Notes: generated by a model from the sequence alone, not told the origin. Shown: positions 50,927 through 60,032, counted from the first letter of the stretch. The stretch is 64,000 nt of DNA from an uncultured Ruminococcus sp. (GCA_947624295.1 CANQJV010000001.1:62001-126000); one strand, 5' to 3'. Made by a program: numbers and translations.

Positions 50927-52057
50927 GGAAATTTATTCAGCAGTGAAATCAGTGCAGCTCCTATCGGTATCATCGCTATGAACAGCGTTACCGAATTGGG
51001 TAACAAAATCAACGGTTATCTCGTAAAATGGGCGAAACGTGCAGGCTACGATGTGGACTCTTTCCTCATCGAAAGCGAATGCCCTCGTTTTTCTTCAGGC
51101 GACGGCAAAGGTCTTATCAAGTCCACCGTCCGTGGCAAAGATTTGTTCATTATCGTTGATGTTGGTAATTATAACGTAAAATATGATTATTTCGGTTTCC
51201 AGAACGCTATGTCCCCTGATGACCACTTTCAGGATTTGAAACGCATTATTCAGGCAGCAAGCGGTAAAGCTCACCGTGTTAATATTATTATGCCTATCCT
51301 CTACGGCGGCAGACAGCACCGCAGAAGTTACCGTGAATCCCTTGACTGCGCCTGCGCTCTTCAGGAACTTGAGGCTATGGGTGTGTCTAATATCGTTACT
51401 TTCGACGCTCACGACCCTCGTGTACAGAACGCTGTTCCTCTCATGGGCTTCGATAACGTTATGCCAACTTATCAGGTTCTCAAGTGTCTGCTCAGGGAAA
51501 TTAAGGATATAAATTTAACTAAAGATAAATTCATGATTGTGTCCCCCGATGAGGGCGCTCTCAACAGAAATATGTACTACGCTTCCGTTCTCGGTGTTGA
51601 TATGGGTATGTTCTACAAAAGACGTGACTATTCCCGTATCGTTAACGGCAGAAATCCTATCGTCGCTCACGAATATATCGGTAATGACGTCGAAGGCAAG
51701 GATATTTTCGTTGCTGATGATATTATCTCTTCAGGCGAATCTATGCTTGACCTCGCTTACAACCTCAAGAAAAAGAACGCCGGCAGGATTTTCACCTACG
51801 CTACATACGCTATTTTTACTAACGGGCTCGATAAGTTCGATAAGGCTTTCCAAGAAGGCGTTATCAGCGGTGTTTTCGGCACTAACCTCACTTACCGCAC
51901 CCCTGAACTCCTCAGCCGTGAATGGTTCCACGAAGTTGATGTTTCCAAATATATTGCCTATTTCATTGAAGCTATCAATCATGACGTTTCTATCAGTCAG
52001 ATTCTTGACCCGCATACTAAAATTGAAAATCTCCTCAAAAAATATGGTCTTAACTGA
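50927..52057 (+). CDS. prs: Ribose-phosphate pyrophosphokinase-family protein
   Basis: IIMPILYGGRQHRR, VTFDAHDPRVQNAVPL, DIFVADDIISSGESMLDLA. Confidence 0.88.
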   Translation, partial: GNLFSSEISAAPIGIIAMNSVTELGNKINGYLVKWAKRAGYDVDSFLIESECPRFSSGDGKGLIKSTVRGKDLFIIVDVGNYNVKYDYFGFQNAMSPDDHFQDLKRIIQAASGKAHRVNIIMPILYGGRQHRRSYRESLDCACALQELEAMGVSNIVTFDAHDPRVQNAVPLMGFDNVMPTYQVLKCLLREIKDINLTKDKFMIVSPDEGALNRNMYYASVLGVDMGMFYKRRDYSRIVNGRNPIVAHEYIGNDVEGKDIFVADDIISSGESMLDLAYNLKKKNAGRIFTYATYAIFTNGLDKFDKAFQEGVISGVFGTNLTYRTPELLSREWFHEVDVSKYIAYFIEAINHDVSISQILDPHTKIENLLKKYGLN

Positions 52058-52525
52058 CAAAATTTTGTTGAAATTCCACAAATGACGAATTTATGTGGAA
52101 GTAAATTCATGCTATTTATCTACCCACTTTCTTTTTCAATGACTACAGTCTGTCTCCTAAATTTTGCATTCTCCGGATATTACCTGTAATTCTCCCATTT
52201 ATAAACTTCCCCAAGTTTTCTCATTGCAGGTATTATCCGTGAATTCTCTCGGCTGTCGCCTTTTTGACGGCAGCCAATTCCCCTAAACTTTCCATTTGCG
52301 TTCATTCGTCACATTTCAGTAATAATTGACATCTTCACTTTCCATGTCGGGAAAACTCCTAAAATGACTGCCGTCTAATCGTCACAACGGCAGTCAGAAG
52401 CCTTTTCCAACTCTTTTGTTGTTGTTCGTTTATTTTTTCATGAGGTAAAACTCCTGCAGTAGTTGACTGCTGAACAAGTTTCAGCAGTCGTACTCCTATA
52501 TCTACTATCTACAGAGGTGATTGCT

Positions 52526-53095
52526 TTGCCGGATTATTCTGAAATCAGTAGGTTCATCGCTCTCGTACTTCGCCACAAACCACAGCAAATCGGGCTTTCC
52601 ATAGATTACAACGGCGCTTGGGCGGATGTCGGCGAACTCATCAGCAAAATTAACTCCCATAGCCGTTTCAGGCTCGATATGCCTACTCTCGAAAATATCG
52701 TCGCTACTGATGACAAGCACCGCTACTCTTTCAATGACGATAAATCCAAAATTAGGGCTAATCATGGGCATTCTATCAATGTCAGTATCGGCTACGTCCC
52801 GCAAATTCCTCCCGAAATCCTCTACCACGGCACTGCCGAACGTTTCCTTGAGTCGATTTACGCTCAGGGTCTGCGGAAAATGTCTCGCCTCTACGTTCAT
52901 TTGTCCGCTGATGTCGAAACAGCTCGCAAAGTCGCCCTCCGTCACGGAAAACCTTTTATTTTCAAGGTTCTCGCTGGCGAAATGTCTAAGCAAGGCTACG
53001 AGTTCTATCATGCTGAAACTGGTGTCTGGCTTACCGAGTGTGTGCATGTTCAATTTCTTGTCGGTTTCGTCTCATTACGAGACTCCTTTCTATAG
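52526..53095 (+). CDS. kptA: RNA 2'-phosphotransferase (Tpt1/KptA family)
   Basis: SRFIALVLRHKPQQIGLSIDYNGAWADVGELI, ILYHGTAERFLESIYAQGLRKMSRLYVHLS; TTG start after gaggtg. Confidence 0.9.
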   Translation: MPDYSEISRFIALVLRHKPQQIGLSIDYNGAWADVGELISKINSHSRFRLDMPTLENIVATDDKHRYSFNDDKSKIRANHGHSINVSIGYVPQIPPEILYHGTAERFLESIYAQGLRKMSRLYVHLSADVETARKVALRHGKPFIFKVLAGEMSKQGYEFYHAETGVWLTECVHVQFLVGFVSLRDSFL

Positions 53096-53625
53096 ACCAT
53101 GGCTGTCGTTTCCCTCGGAACGGCAGTCAGAAAATCCTTTCCAGTGCGCTCTTCTGCATTGGTTTTACTATAAACTGAACGTTCGTTTCATCACGGCAAA
53201 CCTCGTATTTTCAAGGTTTCCGCTAATTATCGCTTGAGTTGCCTTTTATTAGGCACTCCTTTCATTGAATATCGGCTGTCATTCTCCCGGAGTGGCAGTC
53301 CGCTAAAATCCATTCTATCGCTCTTCGCATGGAATGTCCCTATATATCGCTCTTCACCTCGTGAAGTGCCTCTATCATCTAAGTTTACGGCTGTCATTTT
53401 TTCCGGTGACAGTTGGAAAGTATTTTTTAATGAATGGCTGTCGTTTCTCCCTTTTAACGGCAGTCGGAAAATCCATTCTAATGTTCTTTTTCATTAGATA
53501 CACTCCTATAAAATAGGCTGTCGCTCCTCCCGAACGGCAGCCCGAATCCTCCAACTCTTTGTTGTTTATTTATTTTCATTTTGTTTACTTTTTCATAAGT
53601 AAAACTTCCACTGATGATGGGAATT

Positions 53626-53658
53626 GACCTCTGAATTTATTTCAGGGGTCTTTTCCTT
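53626..53658 (+). terminator. Terminator-like hairpin at the end of the kptA array
   Basis: GACCTCTGAAtttatTTCAGGGGTCttttcctt. Confidence 0.7.
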
Positions 53659-53819
53659 ATTTAGGAAAAATATATAACTTTACTGGGAAAAATTGAAAAA
53701 TTTTAGTTAGACGTTTAACAATTATGAATTAACTGTTAATTTTTAACAAATCTATTGACTTATTTTCGGCATTATGCTATAATTATATAAAATTTTTATG
53801 AAAGGTCTTGATTTCTTTT

Positions 53820-56786
53820 ATGCTCCAATTGAAAGATATCGTTAAAAAATATGGCTCAGGCGACAATGCCGTCACCGCCCTCAATGGCGTCAGCATCGCT
53901 TTCAGGGAAAATGAGTTCGTGGCGATTTTAGGGCATTCAGGCTGTGGTAAAACTACTATGCTCAATATCATCGGCGGTCTTGACCACTACACTTCCGGCG
54001 ACCTCGTCATCAACGGCGTTTCCACTAAACAGTACAAAGACCGTGACTGGGACGCTTACCGTAACCACTCTATCGGCTTTGTTTTCCAGAGTTACAACCT
54101 CATTCCGCACCAGACCGTCCTCGCTAACGTTGAACTCGCTCTTACAATTTCGGGCGTATCCAAATCTGAACGCAGACGCCGTGCCAAAGAGGCTCTCGAA
54201 AAAGTCGGCTTAGGAAATCAGCTCCACAAAAAACCTAACCAAATGTCAGGCGGTCAGATGCAGAGAGTTGCTATAGCCCGTGCCCTCATCAATAACCCCG
54301 ATATTCTTCTCGCTGATGAACCTACAGGCGCACTCGACAGCGAAACTTCTGTTCAGGTTATGGAACTCCTCAAGGAAATTGCTAAGGATAAACTCGTTAT
54401 CATGGTTACTCATAACCCTGAACTCGCTGAAGATTACGCTAACAGAATTGTTCGTGTCAAGGACGGCAATATTCTCGATGACAGTAACCCTTTTGAAGTC
54501 ACGGAAACTGCTCCGCCTGTCAAGGAAAAGAAAAAGCGTGTTTCTATGTCGTTCGGGACAGCTCTCTCGCTCTCGCTTAACAACCTCATGACCAAAAAAG
54601 GCAGGACTATTCTCACGGCTTTTGCAGGCTCTATAGGTATCATCGGCATCGCAACTATTCTCTCACTGTCTACAGGTATCAATACTTATATCAACGATAT
54701 TCAGGAGGAAACGCTCTCGTCTTACCCTCTCGAAATCAACAGGGAAAATACTGATACCTCAAGTATGATTGAATCCCTCATGCAGGCGCAGGAAGATTAT
54801 CAAAACAAAGTTTTTGCTGATGATACGCTCTATGCTAATACTTCAGTCTATGATATGTTCAATTCTATGAATTCCTCCGCTAAACAAATCAACAATATGA
54901 AAGATTTCAAGACTTTTCTCGATACAAGCCCCGAAATAGCTGACTATTCAACCGCTGTTGCCTACTCCTATGATACGCTTTTGCCGATTTATACGGAATC
55001 TCCCTCAGGCGATATTATGAAAGTCGATTTCATGGAGTTATATGCTGATGCTTTCGATATGGGAAGTAATCCCATGATTAGCAGTATGGTTGGGAACTCC
55101 ACTGCTACCGCTCAAATGTCTATGATGGGCTTGAACGTTATGGAGGAAATGTTACCTAATGATGACGGTACTGGTGTCAACGACATAATCAAGTCGCAAT
55201 ATGACGTTGTGGAAGGTCGTTTCCCTGAAAATTACAATGAAGTTGTCGTCGTTCTCACTAAAAATAATGAGTTGCCTGACTTCATTTTGTACGCTATGGG
55301 CTTGAAAGAACCTGAAGATTTCACTCAGCACCTCAAAGACGTTATGGCTCAAAAGGAAATTGAGGACTACGGTCAGACGGAATGGAAACTCTCTGACGTG
55401 CAGAACAAAAAATTCAAACTCATCTTGCCTTGTGAATCTTATCAGCTTTCAGACGATAAAAAGTCATGCACTGATTTAACTCAAAACGATACAGGACTTG
55501 ATTTCCTGTTCAACTCCGATGATATTGGCGTTGATGTTGAAATCGTCGGCTTTATCCGCCCTAAAGAAGATGTCAAGTCTACTATGATTAACGGTTACAT
55601 AGGCTATACTGCTGAACTCACTCAATACGCTATCAACAAAACTAACGACAGCGAACTCGTTCAGGCACAAGTCGCTGATACTGAAAATGATTTGCTCACC
55701 GGTACTAAATTCATGACCGATGACTACAAAGAGCCTACTATAGAAGAAAAATCCGCCGGCGCAAAAGATTATATTAAGTCGCTCGATACCGCAGGTAAAG
55801 CTGAAGTTTACAGGTTCATCATGTCTCAGCCTGATGAATCGCAGGTACAGGCTCAAATCGATGCTATGATGAAAGATTTCGACCGTGAATCGTTCCTCGA
55901 ACAGGCGAAAGCTAACTACGCTGAAGAGTTGGGCGATATCGATGAGGAACAACTCCGCTCCTACACCGAACAAATGTCCGATGAAGACTTGAAAGCTCTC
56001 GCTGAACAAGGTATCAGGGCGCAAATCGCTGAACAGTACGCTGCTGAGTCCGAAAAACAACTCTCTAAAATGACAGTTGACCAACTTGCTAAGGCTCTCG
56101 ATAAGGCGAAAATCACTGACGAAGTATACGCTCTCGTGTTCGATGAGTTCACTCCGCAGGAAATTTCTGACTCTACTTACGACGATAACTTGAAACTTTT
56201 AGGCAAAGCTGACCTCTCTGACCCGTCTAAAGTACGCATCTTTGCGAAAACTTTCGAGGATAAAGACAAAATTTCTGAGGCAATTGACAGTTATAACGAC
56301 GGTAAAACTGAAAAAGACGTTATCCACTACACTGACGTTGTTGCGCTCCTGATGAGCTCCGTGACAAGCATTATCAGCGGTATTTCGTACTTGCTGATAG
56401 CATTCGTCGGAATATCGCTTGTGGTGTCGTCAATCATGATTGGCATTATAACTTATATCTCCGTCCTCGAAAGAACTCGTGAAATAGGTATTCTCCGTGC
56501 GATTGGAGCGTCTAAACACGATGTATCAGCTGTATTCAACGCTGAAACTCTGCTTGTGGGATTGTGCGCAGGACTTATCGGAATAGGCTGTACTGTACTG
56601 CTGAATATCCCTATAAATCTGATAATTCACACTCTTACAAGCCTTGATACGCTGTACTCAACTCTACCCGTGGCAGGAGCAGTGATACTTGTTGCGATAA
56701 GTATGTTCTTAACGTTCATAGCAGGCTTAATTCCATCGAGAGTTGCCTCTAAGAAAGACCCTGTTGAGGCACTCCGCACCGAATAG
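53820..56786 (+). CDS. ABC transporter, fused ATP-binding and FtsX/MacB-type permease
   Basis: GHSGCGKTTMLNIIGG, QMSGGQMQRVAIARALINNPDILLADEPTGALDS; C-terminal FtsX-like TM region. Confidence 0.94.
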   Translation: MLQLKDIVKKYGSGDNAVTALNGVSIAFRENEFVAILGHSGCGKTTMLNIIGGLDHYTSGDLVINGVSTKQYKDRDWDAYRNHSIGFVFQSYNLIPHQTVLANVELALTISGVSKSERRRRAKEALEKVGLGNQLHKKPNQMSGGQMQRVAIARALINNPDILLADEPTGALDSETSVQVMELLKEIAKDKLVIMVTHNPELAEDYANRIVRVKDGNILDDSNPFEVTETAPPVKEKKKRVSMSFGTALSLSLNNLMTKKGRTILTAFAGSIGIIGIATILSLSTGINTYINDIQEETLSSYPLEINRENTDTSSMIESLMQAQEDYQNKVFADDTLYANTSVYDMFNSMNSSAKQINNMKDFKTFLDTSPEIADYSTAVAYSYDTLLPIYTESPSGDIMKVDFMELYADAFDMGSNPMISSMVGNSTATAQMSMMGLNVMEEMLPNDDGTGVNDIIKSQYDVVEGRFPENYNEVVVVLTKNNELPDFILYAMGLKEPEDFTQHLKDVMAQKEIEDYGQTEWKLSDVQNKKFKLILPCESYQLSDDKKSCTDLTQNDTGLDFLFNSDDIGVDVEIVGFIRPKEDVKSTMINGYIGYTAELTQYAINKTNDSELVQAQVADTENDLLTGTKFMTDDYKEPTIEEKSAGAKDYIKSLDTAGKAEVYRFIMSQPDESQVQAQIDAMMKDFDRESFLEQAKANYAEELGDIDEEQLRSYTEQMSDEDLKALAEQGIRAQIAEQYAAESEKQLSKMTVDQLAKALDKAKITDEVYALVFDEFTPQEISDSTYDDNLKLLGKADLSDPSKVRIFAKTFEDKDKISEAIDSYNDGKTEKDVIHYTDVVALLMSSVTSIISGISYLLIAFVGISLVVSSIMIGIITYISVLERTREIGILRAIGASKHDVSAVFNAETLLVGLCAGLIGIGCTVLLNIPINLIIHTLTSLDTLYSTLPVAGAVILVAISMFLTFIAGLIPSRVASKKDPVEALRTE

Positions 56787-56902
56787 CGCAGAATTCTCAA
56801 CTGTCGCCTCGGTCGGTGCTTCTGCTTCGCAGAAATGTCTCCGGACACCCGCACGCAATTTCGCACTGTAGTTTAATCAGACAAGAACATAATCACACAA
56901 AT
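56787..56902. repeat. Dispersed intergenic repeat starting immediately after the ABC transporter stop codon
   Basis: CGCAGAATTCTCaaCTGTCGCCTCGGTCGGTGCTTCTGCTT; related copy at 60424. Confidence 0.65.
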
Positions 56903-56938
56903 TATACAATACTTTGGTTCAAATTTGAGCGAAAGGTC

Positions 56939-56968
56939 AGGGGTGTACATTTTTGTACGCCCCTTTTA
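56939..56968 (+). terminator. Rho-independent terminator
   Basis: AGGGGTGTACATTTTTGTACGCCCCTTTT. Confidence 0.75.
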
Positions 56969-57136
56969 ATTATGCATCGATTCAGATAAGTAAATTATCA
57001 TGTATATTGTACAAATTAAACACCTGTTATTTATATAAATCGCTGAAAATTATATTCTGCCTGCACTTTTTTTAATATTACATCGTTGTATCTTTTAGTG
57101 GAAATAGTTGCGCAGACTATACGCCATACACATCAT

Positions 57137-57241
57137 AATTTGCGTGATTATGTTCTTGTCTGATTAAACTACAGTGCGCAGAGCCTGCGCCCGCAGTTTT
57201 GCGCTATAGCTATTGTTAGCAAGAATATAATCACGCAAATT
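57137..57241. repeat. TIR-bounded intergenic repeat (105 bp)
   Basis: AATTTGCGTGATTATGTTCTTG ... CAAGAATATAATCACGCAAATT (22-bp TIRs, one mismatch). Confidence 0.75.
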
Positions 57242-57301
57242 ACGCAAAAGAATACAATAGCACTTTATCTACATATCTGTATAATCTTAAAAGGAGACAA
57301 T

Positions 57302-57742
57302 ATGAATATTGAAAAAGAATACGATAATGTATTCAGATACGCTTTATACCTCACTAAAAATAAGCATGAAGCTGAGGATATTACTCAGGAGGCTTACCTC
57401 AAATACCTACAACATACTGAATACCATTCCAAAGGTAAAGAACGTCAGATACTATACACTATCGTCCGTAATCTCTACATAGATTTGCATAGACGTAAAC
57501 CGGTAACAAGCAGTGTTCCTATAGAATCTGCTGTATCTTCTGACGACGTTTTCGAAAGTACTGCCCTTAGAATTGCTATGAGTAAACTTTCCGATGAGGA
57601 CAGACAAATTATTATTCTTCGTCTTGTCAACAATGAGAAAATTTCAACTATAGCACAACTTTTCGGTACATCAAGATTTACCATGTCACGGCGCATAAAA
57701 AGTATAACTCAAAAACTTGAATCCGAATTGAAAGAGGTGTAA
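57302..57742 (+). CDS. Small RNA polymerase sigma-70 (ECF-like) factor
   Basis: Region 2 YDNVFRYALYLTKNKHEAEDITQEAYLKYLQ; region 4 LSDEDRQIIILRLVNNEKISTIAQLFGTSRFTMSRRI. Confidence 0.85.
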   Translation: MNIEKEYDNVFRYALYLTKNKHEAEDITQEAYLKYLQHTEYHSKGKERQILYTIVRNLYIDLHRRKPVTSSVPIESAVSSDDVFESTALRIAMSKLSDEDRQIIILRLVNNEKISTIAQLFGTSRFTMSRRIKSITQKLESELKEV

Positions 57743-57744
57743 TC

Positions 57745-59142
57745 ATGAGCAAATTAAAAAAATTACTCCGTGAAACTTACAATATTCAGCCCGAACGCAA
57801 ATATTCTTTTCTAAGCAGTCTCAGGCATAACCCTGTATGGCGCAAACTCCACCCGATAAGCACTTTATCAATAGTTTCGCACTCCGGAATGCTTGCTATT
57901 TCGACGTTAACATTAACCGTAATTACCGCAGGTGCAGTCATTATTTCACATAATTTTAACCAGAATACTCCTGATGAGCCGATAATTCCCGATATTACGC
58001 CTATTGTTACTGTAACTTCCTGCGTGCCGGAAGTCACTGCGGTTCATAGTACAGAACTTTTGGTTCAATCAACTGGACTTTCGACGGTACAGAATACAGA
58101 ACTCAAAAAAACGCTCGCAAGCAACGTAACTACGGTGAAAACAACGGTTTCCGATGTACAGCAAACCGAACTTTCCTTCGATTTAGAGAACTCCTCCGCA
58201 ACGACGATGACTACTGTAACTGAAACTGCAATTGAGACAACAGTACAAACCTCAGTATACTACTCGCACCTGTTCAGGCACGACTATACTCTTGCCGATA
58301 TTGCGCAAGATGATACTCTTTTGTACGGTTATCCGGATAACGATGTTGCAAACGAAATGTTTCAGAGTTATAACTCCGGTTACATTGAACCGTCAATCGG
58401 TTTTTCACAACCTCCTGTAGTTGAGGGCGAAATCATATCGATAGAATATACAAGTTACAACAGTTTACCCCTGACCATATGCAGTGTACAAGTCTCACAA
58501 GTATTCGACTTTTATGGCGAAAATGTTATAAATACAGGTGATATTGTGAAAATTGCTACGTACGGCGGATATATGCCTGTAAACAAATTCATTGCTTTGA
58601 ATCCGGACAGTACTCTTTTCAGCGATTGGTCAGACGAACAAATTCAATCAACAATTCTGTTTGAGGACGGCGGTAATCAGTTACCTCCGAAAGTAGGTGA
58701 TAATTATCTTTTCATACTGGATAAGGAAAAACAAGAAGTTAACAGTGAAAAATTATACTTCATGTTATCATGGTGTGATATATTCCGTTTTTACCGTAAC
58801 GGCGATGACTATATTTGTTCTAATTCCGCAACGAATGGCAAAATAACGTACAATCGCTTGAAAGAAGTTACTGACGACAAAGTTTATTTTACTTCACCTG
58901 ACGGCAGGCAGATTATGGTAAAAGATGATACTGATTTACTTACGGGATTACAGCGATACTATTCAGTTGACAGCGACGATCATGTTGAGTACCTTGGCGA
59001 GACTACGACAAATGATTTATTTTTCCCTTACAATTCGGAAGATGATTTTGAATTATCATGGACTGAGGAAGGTGTTGAATTTTCATACTGTTATGACCGC
59101 AAAAATAATATTTTCAAAAAGATTTACTTTACAGTGAAGTAA
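57745..59142 (+). CDS. Single-TM protein of unknown function downstream of sigma factor (candidate anti-sigma)
   Basis: Basic N-terminus, one TM segment (SGMLAISTLTLTVITAGAVII), Thr-rich linker, extracytoplasmic domain; 2-nt gap from the sigma ORF. Confidence 0.5.
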   Translation: MSKLKKLLRETYNIQPERKYSFLSSLRHNPVWRKLHPISTLSIVSHSGMLAISTLTLTVITAGAVIISHNFNQNTPDEPIIPDITPIVTVTSCVPEVTAVHSTELLVQSTGLSTVQNTELKKTLASNVTTVKTTVSDVQQTELSFDLENSSATTMTTVTETAIETTVQTSVYYSHLFRHDYTLADIAQDDTLLYGYPDNDVANEMFQSYNSGYIEPSIGFSQPPVVEGEIISIEYTSYNSLPLTICSVQVSQVFDFYGENVINTGDIVKIATYGGYMPVNKFIALNPDSTLFSDWSDEQIQSTILFEDGGNQLPPKVGDNYLFILDKEKQEVNSEKLYFMLSWCDIFRFYRNGDDYICSNSATNGKITYNRLKEVTDDKVYFTSPDGRQIMVKDDTDLLTGLQRYYSVDSDDHVEYLGETTTNDLFFPYNSEDDFELSWTEEGVEFSYCYDRKNNIFKKIYFTVK

Positions 59143-59233
59143 AAGAAATTTTGCACAATAAATTTTGTTAGCAGACAGATAACTCCGCACATTATGTTGA
59201 ATAATGAATATAATGTTATAGGAGGTGAATTTT

Positions 59234-59971
59234 ATGCCTAAAATATTTCTAAGCCCGTCAACTCAGGAGTGGAATCAGTACGCTACTGAGGGCAATGAAC
59301 AGCTTTATATGAATCTTCTCGCCGATAGAATGGAGCCGTATCTCCGTTCAAGCGGTTTTGTTTACGTCCGCAACGACCCTGACCGCAATGTTCAGGGAGC
59401 TATTCAGGATTCAAATGCAGGCGATTATGATGTACACCTTGCTTTGCACTCGAACGCTGCGCCTGAATCGTTAGCAGGGAAACTGCGTGGAATTGATATA
59501 TATTTTGCTCCGACGAGTCTGGACAGTGAAAAATTAGCTAATATTATCGCCAACAACTTGAAAGCTATTTACCCTTTGCCCGATAAGTCGAGAGCAGTAC
59601 CGACTTATAACCTCGGGGAAGTGTTACAGACAAGAGCCGTTGCAGTTTTATGTGAACTTGGCTACCATGATAATTATGCAGACGAGGCGTGGCTGAAAAA
59701 TAATCTTGATTTGATAGCGAGGAATATAGTCCGCAGTTTATGTGACTACTTTGGTTTACCGTTTGTAATGCCGTCAGCGATACAGTACGGGCAAGTTGCA
59801 ACAAATGGTGCTAACTTAAATATACGTGATTACCCGTCGCTTGAGGGCGAAATCATTGGGAAAATACCGAATAATTCAGCAGTACTCATCAACGGCGAGA
59901 CTGGGAACTGGTATGTAGTATCCTACAGAAACATTACTGGCTATGCAAGCAAGGATTTTATCCTTATATAG
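59234..59971 (+). CDS. N-acetylmuramoyl-L-alanine amidase (Amidase_3-like) with C-terminal SH3b domain
   Basis: FLSPSTQEWNQY, DVHLALHSNAA, AVLCELGYHDN; C-terminal NGANLNIRDYPSLEGEIIGKIPNNSAVLI. Confidence 0.88.
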   Translation: MPKIFLSPSTQEWNQYATEGNEQLYMNLLADRMEPYLRSSGFVYVRNDPDRNVQGAIQDSNAGDYDVHLALHSNAAPESLAGKLRGIDIYFAPTSLDSEKLANIIANNLKAIYPLPDKSRAVPTYNLGEVLQTRAVAVLCELGYHDNYADEAWLKNNLDLIARNIVRSLCDYFGLPFVMPSAIQYGQVATNGANLNIRDYPSLEGEIIGKIPNNSAVLINGETGNWYVVSYRNITGYASKDFILI

Positions 59972-59980
59972 GACTTACAG

Positions 59981-60006
59981 AATCCCTCTTTACGAGGGAT
60001 TTTCTT
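59981..60006 (+). terminator. Rho-independent terminator
   Basis: AATCCCTCTTTACGAGGGATTTTCTT. Confidence 0.75.
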
Positions 60007-60032
60007 CTTTGGCAAAGTTTTATTTTTTTCCT

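Larger units (their letters stand above)
52251..53658 (+). repeat. Tandem array of degenerate hairpin units surrounding kptA
   Basis: HP1 (GGCTGTCGTT...AACGGCAGTC) at 52251-52275, 52366-52395, 53101-53128, 53274-53300, 53389-53413, 53436-53465, 53516-53542. HP2 followed by (A)CTCCT at 52328, 52465, 53069, 53241, 53477; the HP2 at 53352 is followed by GCCTCT. Confidence 0.75.

Noticed and set aside
51537-52085. 182-aa plus ORF overlapping prs
   Set aside because: Alternative frame of prs; Ser/Leu-rich shadow translation.
52505-53053. 182-aa minus ORF antisense to kptA
   Set aside because: kptA motifs on the plus strand are clear; the antisense ORF has no convincing start or family.
53377-53493. 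Minus-strand sORF MKKNIRMDFPTAVKREKRQPFIKKYFPTVTGKNDSRKLR with AGGAG before ATG, and similar AGGAG-ATG pairs in other kptA-array units
   Set aside because: Several units read as SD plus start on the minus strand, but the peptides are not conserved and HP1 G.U pairs favour plus-strand RNA. Kept as an alternative interpretation, not called.
53234-53497. 87-aa ORF in the kptA array
   Set aside because: Runs through hairpin repeats; no domain, no good RBS; probably non-coding.
52251-53542. Integron attC array or CRISPR
   Set aside because: No integrase or cas genes, no GTTRRRY sites, and repeats are degenerate hairpins with irregular spacing.
55476-56084. 202-aa minus-strand ORF
   Set aside because: Antisense to the ABC transporter, whose frame is well supported.
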